NCBI GenBank assembly: GCA_017399885.1
Contig: JAFQAU010000065.1
Location: 1 to 32,711, forward strand
Source of the DNA: Lachnospiraceae bacterium
Lineage (GTDB): Bacteria; Bacillota; Clostridia; Lachnospirales; Lachnospiraceae
DNA: 32,711 nucleotides
Direction: 5' to 3'
The position numbers and the translations under genes are program-made. Of the stretch, positions 16,219 through 24,211 are shown one piece after another. Position 1 is the stretch's first letter, and each line of letters begins with the position of its first letter. The notes under the pieces are model-generated. The model saw only the letters and a list, made by a program, of their open reading frames with translations, did no database searches and had not been told where the DNA came from.

Positions 16219-18339
16219 ATGCCAAAGCTAAAGAGAACCATTTGTAACTTTTTATTATGTGTATTGCTTGTAACACAGGTGATGTCAGGAATACCTACCG
16301 TACAGGCAGCATCAACACCTACAGAATTGAAAAGTATTATCTTGTCAGGTGGAAATTTTGATACAGGGATTAAGATTAATCAAGCATATTCGCTTCAGAT
16401 GACATTTTCACTTTCTACATTAACACAATATAAGAATTTATTTTATTCTGATGCATATACTTTGAGAAATGAAGCGTCAAGGGGTTTATATATCAAACAT
16501 GGATGGTACAACGAAAAGGTTTTTGCACCAGCAGTGAATAAGGATGTCACTATATTGCAAAAGAAGAATACTACATATATAAATGGGTATAAAATTTTAA
16601 CAGCTACGTTGCAAAATATAACATCAAAGGAAACACTGAAATTCGGTGATTTTAAAGGAGCTATCAAAGAATTTAAGATTTGGAACAGTGGTGGTACACT
16701 CGTAGCAGATTATATTCCGGCATTAGATGGAAATAAGAAGCCATGTATGTATGACAAGGTTACTGGAAAATATAAGTATTATTCCGGATCTTGCACAGCG
16801 GGAAAGAACGTTGACAAAACAGAGACATCTTCGGGTACAAATACAGGCTCTTCTACAGGAACAACGACAGGCAGTGATACCAATATAAAAGTAGAAGCAA
16901 GTGACAGTGTAGAACTTGGACAGAACACAAGTAGTAGTTCAGGAGCAGTCAAATATGTAGATGGATTGAAGTTAAATGGTGGTACATTTGACACGAATAT
17001 CAAGCTGAATCAGGATTATTCGGTTGAAATCGCTTTTACACTGTCTGCATTGAATCAATATCGAAATCTATATACATCTAATGTACATACCTTAAGAAAT
17101 GAAGCTACAAATGGTTTATATGCAAAGCATGGATGGTACAATGATAAAGTTTATGTTCCAAAGGTTAATGAAGAAATTGTTGTTTTACAGAAGAAAAACG
17201 TGACTTACGTGAATGATGTAAAGAAGCAAAATGCAACCTATCAGACAATAAAAGGTACATCGGCGTTAACATTTGGAAATTTTTTAGGAACAATTGCAAG
17301 TTTTCGCGTATGGAATGATAAAGGTACTTTGATTGCAGAGTATCTTCCGGCATTAGACAAAAATAATAAGACTTGCATGTATGAGGCAGTAAATAAGAAA
17401 TATGTTTACTATAGTGGAACTTGTACAGCAATTGAAGAAGAAAAAAAAGAAGATGCTTCAAGTGGAAATATTATTTTTGGAGAAATAGTAAGTAAGCCAG
17501 TGTATGGATCGTCTTCTAATGCGACGGCTCCAAGCGTTAGAAATGAAGAAACATTTAAGAAAGAATTGCTTACCTTGCTAACAACAGGAGATACAAAGGC
17601 ACATGATTTTTCAAAGTACGGATATCATTGGGAAAAAGTAAGCCAATTATATAACGAAGTAGTTGAAAATGAAGGAAGAATTGCATACGCAAGTTGTGTA
17701 AATATGTATTATAGCACAACAAAAGATAGTGCTGGCCGTGTTCTTACATTAAAAATAGAAAATATAGATTCGGGTTATTTGAAACGATATCAGAGTCTGA
17801 AAAAAATCGTTGAAAATCTAGTTAATAAGTCTAAAGGGATGACAGAATTAGAGAAAACAATATTAGCACATGATTATGTAGTGACCCATTGTTCTTATCA
17901 AGTGGGAGATCGTCTTTGCTATATTGCCGGTGGCGCACTAGTAGAAGGTAAGGCGGTTTGTACGGGCTATGCAAAAGCAATGGTACTGTTACTTCAGGAA
18001 ATGGGTGTGGAAAGTGGATTAGTAAGTTCATCGAAAATGTCTCATTCTTGGGTGAAGGTAAAAGTGAATGGAAAATGGTATCATGCAGATCCGACATGGG
18101 CTGATACAAGAACCTCAATAGCTGGAAAAGTATCACATACATTTTTATTAAGAACAGATGCGGAGTATTTGGCAGGCGGTAATAACAGACATTATGGATG
18201 GGAAGGAACGGTATCAACAGATACATCATATACCAATTGGAAGGTGCATGATATCGTAGGAGAATTGTGTTATGAAAATGGCACATGGTATTATATGAAT
18301 ACGAGCGGAAAAAAGGTAACAGTCAATATAAATAAATAG
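16219..18339 (+). CDS. Secreted protein with two LamG-like repeats and a transglutaminase-like domain
   Basis: 706 aa from the ATG at 16219, preceded by AAGGAGG; the longer frame from 16132 starts within the riboswitch platform and is spurious. A signal peptide (residues 1-30, cut likely after VQA) is followed by two similar ~160-residue repeats (about 37-193 and 246-404). Each has GG-x-FDT, a TLRNEA and KHGWYN segment and a C-MY-x-x-V ending in YYSGxCTA, resembling concanavalin/LamG folds. A Ser/Thr-rich linker separates them. The C-terminal transglutaminase-like domain has Cys581 (VCTGYAKA), His609 (SHSWVKV) and Asp624 (HADPTWAD) as a full triad. The last residues (WYYMNTSGKK) look like one cell-wall-binding repeat. 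It is probably a surface protease, cross-linker or adhesin controlled by c-di-GMP. Confidence 0.9.
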   Translation: MPKLKRTICNFLLCVLLVTQVMSGIPTVQAASTPTELKSIILSGGNFDTGIKINQAYSLQMTFSLSTLTQYKNLFYSDAYTLRNEASRGLYIKHGWYNEKVFAPAVNKDVTILQKKNTTYINGYKILTATLQNITSKETLKFGDFKGAIKEFKIWNSGGTLVADYIPALDGNKKPCMYDKVTGKYKYYSGSCTAGKNVDKTETSSGTNTGSSTGTTTGSDTNIKVEASDSVELGQNTSSSSGAVKYVDGLKLNGGTFDTNIKLNQDYSVEIAFTLSALNQYRNLYTSNVHTLRNEATNGLYAKHGWYNDKVYVPKVNEEIVVLQKKNVTYVNDVKKQNATYQTIKGTSALTFGNFLGTIASFRVWNDKGTLIAEYLPALDKNNKTCMYEAVNKKYVYYSGTCTAIEEEKKEDASSGNIIFGEIVSKPVYGSSSNATAPSVRNEETFKKELLTLLTTGDTKAHDFSKYGYHWEKVSQLYNEVVENEGRIAYASCVNMYYSTTKDSAGRVLTLKIENIDSGYLKRYQSLKKIVENLVNKSKGMTELEKTILAHDYVVTHCSYQVGDRLCYIAGGALVEGKAVCTGYAKAMVLLLQEMGVESGLVSSSKMSHSWVKVKVNGKWYHADPTWADTRTSIAGKVSHTFLLRTDAEYLAGGNNRHYGWEGTVSTDTSYTNWKVHDIVGELCYENGTWYYMNTSGKKVTVNINK

Positions 18340-18350
18340 AAAATAAATAG

Positions 18351-18417
18351 AAAACAACTCTATAGAAAATGATTTATTTGCGTTAATGCATTAAACATGA
18401 TAAAGTAGAGTTGTTTT
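18351..18417 (+). terminator. Probable terminator with long loop
   Basis: AAAACAACTCTA (18351-18362) pairs with TAGAGTTGTTTT (18406-18417), 12 bp, ending in a T-rich tail. The 43-base loop is long but contains the self-complementary TTAATGCATTAA, so it can fold into a compact branched structure. It lies between the transglutaminase-like gene and cyclase C1. Confidence 0.55.
18378..18406 (+). promoter_or_regulatory. Weak candidate promoter for cyclase C1
   Basis: TTGCGT (18378-18383), a 17-base spacer and TAAAGT (18401-18406) lie about 40 bases before the C1 start, inside the loop of the preceding hairpin. Match to consensus is only 3/6 and 4/6. The alternative is read-through from the riboswitch-controlled gene. 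Confidence 0.3.
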
Positions 18418-18446
18418 TATTTGTATATTGAGAGAGGATGAGATAT

Positions 18447-20390
18447 ATGTCAGCAATATGGGGTGTGATTACTCAGGATAGAATGATAAATATTGAGGAA
18501 AAAGAAGAAAAGCTAAGAAGTGCATATAACCATTGTGTCATAGATAGAGTAGAATTTTTTTCGGAAGAGAAAATAGGCATTGGCTGTGGAATTCAATACT
18601 TTACGCCGGAGGCATGTGAAGAGCAACTACCAATAATTGATATGGAAAATGGAATATATTTTACAGCAGATGTTGTTTTGGATAATAGGGAAGAATTGCT
18701 AAAACGCTTAGGGATTTCAGAAGATGATGGAAGCATTTCGGATGGAAAGATAATATTTGAAATGTTTCATAGATACAAGGAAGCATGCCTAAATGAGTTA
18801 TTAGGCGCTTATTCTTTTGTATATTATGATAAGAATAAAAAGGAACTGTTTCTTGTTGCGGATGCAACTGGGACAAGAAGTCTTCATTATCATATACAAG
18901 GAGATACCATTTATTTTTCAACGCTGATAGAGCCTATTGTAAAGGCAACCGGCGCAAAGGAAGTAAATGATACTTGGATAACAGATTTTCTTGCAATGGA
19001 TAATATGGCAATGGCGCTATCATATGAAGAAACACCTTATGCAGAAATATATAGAGTTCCGGCTTCACACTATATTAAGATAACAGCAGACAAAATGGAC
19101 AAGGTATGTTATTGGAATCCAACCGTAAAGAATATTAAGTTTAAGACGGATCAAGAATATGAAGTGAAATTTAAGGAGCTTTTTCGTACATGTGTGAAAT
19201 GTTTGCTTCGAAATGATAACATGACCATGCTGTTAAGTGGAGGAATGGATTCAACATCAGTAGCATGTTTTGCAGCGAAGGAAATGACTGAAACAGGGAA
19301 GAAACTGACCTCGTTTACTTCAGTTCCGGAAAGAGATTTCACAAGTAAATTGAGTGATTATTATGTTACGGATGAAAGTCAGGCGGTATTAAAAACACAA
19401 GAATTTCTTGCGAAAAAAGGATATAAAATTGATTGTAAATTCATGGATTTAGCAGATCGGAATAGTTGGGATGATAGAATCGAAGAATTAAAAGTAATGG
19501 AGATACCGTATAAATCCATGCAGAACTTACTCTGGATAAAAGAGGGAATGAAGAAATCCTTTGATATGGGAGTACGAATGATGTTGACGGGGGGGTACGG
19601 TAACGTAACGATATCAAATAGCTTTCCGGATGTGTATCAATATGAATTGATACGAAAATTTCATTGGATTACTTTTATTAAGGAATGTATTGGAAATAGT
19701 AAAAGATACGGAGTGAGTAAAAGAAAAGCAGTAAAAATAGCAAGTCAATTATGGAGAGACAGTTTCAAGAAAAAAGATATTATGGAAATAGAAAGCGTAT
19801 TTGAAAACTCTTTGGTAAAAAGAGACTTAATAAAAAAATATCATTTCGAAGAGCGTTTTCAAGAGGATTATGAAAAATATGCGCTTGCATCTTATAATGT
19901 CAAGAAAGCCAAAGAGTTAATCAAGAATGAGAAAGTTTTTTATCAGATAGGAGAAACACAAACCAGGCATTCCCTGGCAACAGGAGTTATATTAAGAGAT
20001 CCGACTATGGATAAGAGGTTAATAGAACTTTGTATGAGTTATCCCGTAGCCTGCTATTCGAGTCAAGGAATAACAAGGCGAATGGTACGAAAATATTTAT
20101 CGAATGAGTTACCGGTGCATGTGACAAAACCGGGACATTATGGTTTGCAAAGTGCTGATACCGTAATACGAATGCAGAAGGCAGGTAAGCGTGTATATGA
20201 GGAGATGCAGTCTATATTTAATCATCCTGTTGCTTCACAGTATATTGATGTAGAGAAAGCAATGGAAGAATTAGAAAAATTAAAAAGCTTTGATGCTCCG
20301 GATAAGAACTTTGAAATCCTTAGACTTGCTTATACGGCAATGACACTTGATTATATAATCAAGAGAAAGGCGGATGGAAGATTTTTATAG
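18447..20390 (+). CDS. Lasso-type cyclase C1 (asparagine synthetase-like)
   Basis: 647 aa. The start at 18447 gives MSAIWGV, matching the paralogue C2 (MSAIWGT), with AGAGAGG 9 bases upstream. The N-terminal ~210 residues resemble the glutamine amidotransferase domain of AsnB, but residue 2 is Ser and no catalytic Cys follows Met. Lasso cyclases of the McjC type likewise lack it, because they do not use glutamine. The synthetase domain has the PP-loop SGGMDSTS (264-271), used to adenylate an Asp/Glu side chain, and a later GVILRDPTMD motif. In lasso systems this enzyme activates the acceptor acid and closes the ring on the peptide N-terminus. Precursor gene A1 follows after 106 bases, so A1 is the inferred substrate. 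Confidence 0.9.
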   Translation: MSAIWGVITQDRMINIEEKEEKLRSAYNHCVIDRVEFFSEEKIGIGCGIQYFTPEACEEQLPIIDMENGIYFTADVVLDNREELLKRLGISEDDGSISDGKIIFEMFHRYKEACLNELLGAYSFVYYDKNKKELFLVADATGTRSLHYHIQGDTIYFSTLIEPIVKATGAKEVNDTWITDFLAMDNMAMALSYEETPYAEIYRVPASHYIKITADKMDKVCYWNPTVKNIKFKTDQEYEVKFKELFRTCVKCLLRNDNMTMLLSGGMDSTSVACFAAKEMTETGKKLTSFTSVPERDFTSKLSDYYVTDESQAVLKTQEFLAKKGYKIDCKFMDLADRNSWDDRIEELKVMEIPYKSMQNLLWIKEGMKKSFDMGVRMMLTGGYGNVTISNSFPDVYQYELIRKFHWITFIKECIGNSKRYGVSKRKAVKIASQLWRDSFKKKDIMEIESVFENSLVKRDLIKKYHFEERFQEDYEKYALASYNVKKAKELIKNEKVFYQIGETQTRHSLATGVILRDPTMDKRLIELCMSYPVACYSSQGITRRMVRKYLSNELPVHVTKPGHYGLQSADTVIRMQKAGKRVYEEMQSIFNHPVASQYIDVEKAMEELEKLKSFDAPDKNFEILRLAYTAMTLDYIIKRKADGRFL

Positions 20391-20434
20391 CTAAACAGAA
20401 CAGATGTTTATTTATAACAATTTTGTTAGAAAGC

Positions 20435-20462
20435 TTGAAAAAGGGATGAAAGATGATATGAT
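20435..20462 (+). promoter_or_regulatory. Promoter of precursor A1
   Basis: TTGAAA (20435-20440), a 16-base spacer and TATGAT (20457-20462), with TG one base upstream (extended -10). It lies 35 bases before the A1 ATG. With the terminator after A1 it would give a short single-gene transcript of about 240 bases. Confidence 0.65.
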
Positions 20463-20496
20463 ATAAAAGAATTAAATTTGAAAGGAAATGATTACT

Positions 20497-20658
20497 ATGA
20501 AAAAGACATGGGAAAATGCTACAATGGAAACATTAGAGATTACTGCAACAGCAGGTGGTCCTAAGTATAACAAGACACAGGATGGCGAAGTATGGTGGAA
20601 CGAAGATAAGGATAGATGGGAAACTCCATCAGGTGAGAAAGAAGACGTTCTTAGCTAA
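20497..20658 (+). CDS. Lasso-like RiPP precursor peptide A1 (53 aa)
   Basis: The start has AAAGGA 10 bases upstream. The leader (residues 1-19) reads MKKTWENATMETLEITATA; it matches the Firmicute lasso leader pattern (K-x-W near the start, L-x-I, then Thr at -2), except that the usual Pro three residues after Trp is Ala8. The inferred core starts with GGPKYNKTQDG and ends EKEDVLS. No Asp/Glu stands 7-9 residues after Thr-Ala; the first acidic residue is Asp29, at +10. If cleavage is one residue later, Gly21 to Asp29 would make a 9-residue ring. The C-terminal Ser is the kind phosphorylated in paeninodin by its HPr-kinase-like enzyme. The gene sits directly after cyclase C1. Confidence 0.85.
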   Translation: MKKTWENATMETLEITATAGGPKYNKTQDGEVWWNEDKDRWETPSGEKEDVLS

Positions 20659-20683
20659 TTTTTTGAGATAACAGAAAAATATG

Positions 20684-20712
20684 AAAGCGTAGGCATTGCT
20701 TACGCTTTTTTC
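20684..20712 (+). terminator. Intrinsic terminator after A1
   Basis: AAAGCGTA (20684-20691) pairs with TACGCTTT (20701-20708) across a 9-base loop, followed by T residues. The outer AACAGAAAAA and TTTTTTCTGTT also pair. It lies 25 bases after the A1 stop and isolates A1 from the nucleotidyltransferase gene. Confidence 0.85.
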
Positions 20713-20733
20713 TGTTGTATTCACCATTGTGTT

Positions 20734-20764
20734 TTGACAGAATATTCGTTATACTTAATATAGT
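20734..20764 (+). promoter_or_regulatory. Candidate promoter of nucleotidyltransferase-B2 unit
   Basis: A perfect -35 TTGACA (20734-20739) is followed by TAATAT (20756-20761, 16-base spacer, 4/6) or TATAGT (20759-20764, 19-base spacer, 5/6). It lies about 80 bases before the gene at 20846. Confidence 0.5.
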
Positions 20765-20845
20765 GATAGATGGATTTTTATAACGTAATGGTGCTGGAAG
20801 TGAATCATTACGAAAGGTTTATCGAGAGTGGGAGAGAGTGAGAAA

Positions 20846-22105
20846 ATGTCAGAAGAACGGAGTAATATTACAAAAGAATGGGAATTGTACATGTATTTAT
20901 TACGATGTGCTATTAAAAAGGAACAATTGGAAGAGCAAATATTAGCGAAGTATCAAGATATTGAAAGTAAACAGATTCGGGAAAGAGCAAAAAGAAATGG
21001 TCAACTTTTTTTATTGGATGCGAATATATATGAGTATGCTGTTTATCGTAAAGAAGAAAATATAGCACAAAAGATAGGCATTAATAAGGTAATCTACGAA
21101 TATGAAAAATATAAATGTATACGAAATGTTCTTGCACTTGCAAAAGAGAATAAGCTCCCATTCGTAATATTTAAGGGCTGTGTTCTTGCAGATTTGTATC
21201 CACAATATGTTCAGAGAAGCTCTTGTGATACAGATATTTTTGTAAATTATGAATATCGAGAGAAAGCGATAGAGGTTCTTGTGAACGCAGGCTATGTGAT
21301 TAATGAAGAACATTCCAAGAATGAAGTGTGCGTTTTACAATATAGCAAGTTCCCGCATGCAATAGAGCTTCATTCCTGCTTATGGGAGGATTATGAAGGA
21401 AAGAGACTGGATATTTTAAAGAGCTTTGGACTTACAGATGCAGATAAGCTCATAAAGCTTGAAACATGTGGATTCGAAGTAACAACTTTAGGATATGAAG
21501 AACATCTTATCTATCAACTGTTTCACATTATTAAGCACTTCTCGCTAGAAGGTGTAGGAATGAAGTACTTGGCAGATATAACGCTTTATGTAGATGCTTA
21601 TGGTAAATACATAGATTATCAGCGTATGTGGAAACGCTTGGAAGAGCTTGATTATGCGAAATTTGCACATTATTTATTTGCCATTTGTATTGAATTTTTA
21701 GGAATGGATAGGGTGATTCTCGAAAATAGAAAGATGTCTATGGGAAATGAGTTCTATGAGTTCATGATTGACCTGTTTAATGGCGGAGTGATGTATGAGG
21801 ATAAGAGTGACAGCTGGCAGATACTTGGAATGATGACTCCATATTTTACAGGGGAAAAAGGTAGCTCAAAAGGAAAAATTGGAAGAAAGCTGGCGGTTAT
21901 ATTTCCGAGAGCAAAAGATATACAAGAGTATTATCCATATTTGAAGAAGTGTCCATTTCTGCTACCAGTAGCATGGGTACAAAAGGCTGTAAAGTATCTG
22001 ATCAATTATCATACGAAATCAAATAATTGGTATAGTGCAAGTGAAAAGCTTAATGTTGCTGAACATAGAATTGATTTGATGGATAAGCTTGGTTTATTAG
22101 GATAG
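20846..22105 (+). CDS. Nucleotidyltransferase-family protein (NTP_transf_5 type) of the lasso locus
   Basis: 419 aa from the ATG at 20846, preceded by GGGAGAG. An upstream in-frame GTG at 20828 is less likely. The core motif is VIFKGCVLADLYPQ (about 102-115), followed by RSSCDTDIFVNYE, in which the Asp-x-Asp pair matches the metal-binding acids of the polymerase-beta-like fold. Then come IELHSCLWEDY and HLIYQLFHIIKHF, the helical half seen in the PF14907 family. Homologues recur in paeninodin-type lasso clusters beside the kinase; their reaction is not established to my knowledge. A second tailoring step on the phosphorylated peptide, such as nucleotidylation, is a guess. B2 follows after 8 bases. 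Confidence 0.85.
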   Translation: MSEERSNITKEWELYMYLLRCAIKKEQLEEQILAKYQDIESKQIRERAKRNGQLFLLDANIYEYAVYRKEENIAQKIGINKVIYEYEKYKCIRNVLALAKENKLPFVIFKGCVLADLYPQYVQRSSCDTDIFVNYEYREKAIEVLVNAGYVINEEHSKNEVCVLQYSKFPHAIELHSCLWEDYEGKRLDILKSFGLTDADKLIKLETCGFEVTTLGYEEHLIYQLFHIIKHFSLEGVGMKYLADITLYVDAYGKYIDYQRMWKRLEELDYAKFAHYLFAICIEFLGMDRVILENRKMSMGNEFYEFMIDLFNGGVMYEDKSDSWQILGMMTPYFTGEKGSSKGKIGRKLAVIFPRAKDIQEYYPYLKKCPFLLPVAWVQKAVKYLINYHTKSNNWYSASEKLNVAEHRIDLMDKLGLLG

Positions 22106-22113
22106 GAGCCACT

Positions 22114-22548
22114 ATGATAAGACGTGTCATTGATTTTATGAAATATAATGGTGAGAAATGGATGACAATTACCGTATACATTTATGTAGCATATTATAGG
22201 TTATGTATCTTGCTATTGCCAATGGCTAAAATAGAGAAGATGATGGGAATACGTGGTGAAGAATCTGTTGCAGAGGAAGAGCTGGAAACGATAAAGCTTG
22301 CTAAGCTGGTAGGCTTTCATGTAAACAGGGTAACAGAGCATTTGCCATTAAAGAGAAAGTGCTTTGTACGTGCTCTGACTGCTCGAAAGATACTTATGAA
22401 AAGAGGAATTAATTCTACTATTTATATGGGAGTCGCATTAGAAGATGGAAATATGATAGCGCATGCATGGTCGCGCTGTGGGCAGTTATATGTAACAGGT
22501 GGAACAGGAAAAGGATATAGTACAGTAGCCAGATTTAAGGCATTTTAA
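22114..22548 (+). CDS. Lasso leader peptidase B2 (transglutaminase-like)
   Basis: 144 aa, near the usual size of split B2 proteins. AGGAG precedes the ATG and overlaps the end of the previous gene. Conserved features: a hydrophobic N-terminal part (IYVAYYRLCILLLPMAKIE), then Cys83 in LKRKCFVRALTARKILMKRG, then His117 in IAHAWSRCG and a final YVTGG. The Cys-His pair is the catalytic core with which B2 cuts the leader from the core, helped by B1. The third triad residue, Asp in McjB, is not obvious near the expected place. It is the only B2 in the window, so it must act on both precursors if both are processed here. B1 is 4.6 kb away on the other strand. Confidence 0.9.
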   Translation: MIRRVIDFMKYNGEKWMTITVYIYVAYYRLCILLLPMAKIEKMMGIRGEESVAEEELETIKLAKLVGFHVNRVTEHLPLKRKCFVRALTARKILMKRGINSTIYMGVALEDGNMIAHAWSRCGQLYVTGGTGKGYSTVARFKAF

Positions 22549-22550
22549 AA

Positions 22551-22579
22551 CCTCTTGAGCAAATGCTCAAGAGGTTTTT
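22551..22579. terminator. Bidirectional terminator between B2 and GH5
   Basis: A perfect 10-bp stem CCTCTTGAGC (22551-22560) with GCTCAAGAGG (22565-22574), loop AAAT, T run on the right and A run on the left. It terminates B2 rightward and the GH5 gene leftward; the GH5 stop codon (22567-22569) lies inside the stem. Confidence 0.92.
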
Positions 22580-24126
22580 CTATAAGAGATAATCTCCATA
22601 GCTAGATCGCCATTTTTTAGATATGATTGGTACTGATACTTAAAACGATACCCCCATGGATTGTGAATGGATACTTTCATATAAGCTGCATTTTCAGGTG
22701 ATGCAATATCATATACTGTTTGATTCTGAGTGGAAGTATAGGATATGAATTGGTTTTCCTGATTAAAAAAAGCAATACCTGATATTCTTATGCCGTCTCC
22801 GTTTTCTTTGGTATGAAGCGTAATGTGGTAGCCAGTATTAGGGGTAACGGAAAGACCTTGATTATTGATATTTAAGGTCAGACTTCCATCTGACGATTTT
22901 TCTAAGGAGCCGTTACTTGCATTAAGTGAGGAATAAGAATAATCACTAATTGAGCTGAAGCAGTAGGTGTCAAGAATTTCAGTCTCATAGGAAACAGGGT
23001 TCATAAGAGCTTCATAAATATCCTTTTCAATAATAGAACCGGAGTTTCTGTCAAATATCTGATAGGAAGCCCCGTCATCCCACCAAAAGCATTTTAAACC
23101 ATACTCTGATGCACGTGATACAAAGTTTCCAGCATGAATGCCACGATAGCCGGAAGGAGTATATTCCTTGGTAGTACCGAATTCGCCAATAATAACCGGT
23201 GCATTCTGCTGTTTGGAAAATTCATCCAAACGTTGAAAGAGTGTGTCAATAGACTGATCATAAGCGGTATCGTAACAGTGGACTTCAACAAGCAAACGAT
23301 CCTTTACGGAATCAGATGGCAAAACAAAACTGGTTAGTATTTCCTCAGAGGTACCATTTAGAAAGGTACCACAGATTAAGACTCTGTCTGTATTGTTGCC
23401 ACCACTTTCTCTTACGGCATTTACAAATAACTGATTTAGAATATTGGTGGCATTAGAAGCCCCATCGGAATAAACCCAGCTATCATTTTTGGTATTGAGT
23501 TCATTATAGCTTTCAAAGATTAGGTGATAATCATAATCTTTGAAATAAGTAGCAATTTGCCCCCATAAGTAAACCGCATTATTAGATACTTCATTAATAT
23601 CATTCATATCAGCCCACAGAATGGGAGCATCATGGTGTGAATTCAGGATTACATACATATCATTGTCAAGAGCATACTGAACAACCTCGGCAACACGTTG
23701 GAGATAATCTTGTCTGATATATAAGCGATTATCCTGTTCATAAGTGTTATAATACCATGTCACAGGTATTCGTATTGCACGAAAACCAGATGCGGCGACA
23801 GAATCAATGAATTCCTTCGTTATGCTAGGATTCCCCCAGGCAGTTTCATAAGAAGCTACGGGATGAGTACCATGGCTACGATATGCTTCGTCAGTACAGC
23901 TGTCTAAGGAGTTACCAAGATTCCATCCTACCGTGAGATCAGCAACAAGCTCCTCAGCGGTAATCGAGGATGAATGATAGATACCGTTGATACGAGCTTG
24001 AAGAAACTTTGAAAGCTCGGAAGGATAACTGGATTTATGGAATATTATTGCAAACACAACGGCGAACAATAATATTGCAGACAATATAATATTACATAGA
24101 ATGTGTTTCTTACAGTTCTTAATCAT
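22567..24126 (-). CDS. Membrane-anchored GH5 family glycoside hydrolase
   Basis: 519 aa from the ATG at 24126, with GGAG 8 bases upstream; the longer frame to 24213 adds 29 residues without a ribosome site. A signal anchor (IILSAILLFAVVFAIIFH) is followed by a GH5 barrel: TVGWNLGNSLD, FRAIRIPVTWY, YVILNSHHD, acid/base Glu209 in ESYNELN, VEVHCYD, nucleophile Glu315 in VIIGEFGT, and CFWWDDG. All catalytic residues are present. After about residue 380 comes a beta-rich ~120-residue domain, possibly carbohydrate-binding. Cellulase-type GH5 enzymes cut beta-1,4 glucans or mannans. Anchored outside the cell beside an EPS locus it could trim or release the polymer, as glycanases do in other EPS systems. 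A role in lasso production is unlikely. Confidence 0.92.
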   Translation of the reverse strand: MIKNCKKHILCNIILSAILLFAVVFAIIFHKSSYPSELSKFLQARINGIYHSSSITAEELVADLTVGWNLGNSLDSCTDEAYRSHGTHPVASYETAWGNPSITKEFIDSVAASGFRAIRIPVTWYYNTYEQDNRLYIRQDYLQRVAEVVQYALDNDMYVILNSHHDAPILWADMNDINEVSNNAVYLWGQIATYFKDYDYHLIFESYNELNTKNDSWVYSDGASNATNILNQLFVNAVRESGGNNTDRVLICGTFLNGTSEEILTSFVLPSDSVKDRLLVEVHCYDTAYDQSIDTLFQRLDEFSKQQNAPVIIGEFGTTKEYTPSGYRGIHAGNFVSRASEYGLKCFWWDDGASYQIFDRNSGSIIEKDIYEALMNPVSYETEILDTYCFSSISDYSYSSLNASNGSLEKSSDGSLTLNINNQGLSVTPNTGYHITLHTKENGDGIRISGIAFFNQENQFISYTSTQNQTVYDIASPENAAYMKVSIHNPWGYRFKYQYQSYLKNGDLAMEIISYRKTS

Positions 24127-24182
24127 TTGTTCACTCTCCAATACTAGTGCATATATACATACTTTTACAATAGCACAAAATG

Positions 24183-24211
24183 AAAAAAGATGGAAGCAGA
24201 AAGCTTCCATC
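24183..24211 (-). terminator. Intrinsic terminator of the flippase/QueC-like unit
   Basis: GATGGAAGC (24189-24197) pairs with GCTTCCATC (24203-24211), 9 bp, loop of 5. Read leftward it is followed by six T. The stop codon of the QueC-like gene (24210-24212) is part of the stem. Confidence 0.88.

Noticed and set aside
17941..18130. Transglutaminase-like domain of the 16219 gene as a second lasso B2
   Set aside because: It is in a secreted 706-aa protein with surface repeats; lasso B2 acts in the cytoplasm and the short 22114-22548 protein fits that role.
18447..20390. True asparagine synthetase B
   Set aside because: No Cys after the initial Met, a paralogue with the same change is present, and both sit beside RiPP-type precursor, B1 and B2 genes.
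20497..20658. Lanthipeptide or class II bacteriocin precursor
   Set aside because: No LanM/LanB/LanC gene and no double-Gly leader recognised by a C39 exporter; the leader and neighbours fit the lasso type.
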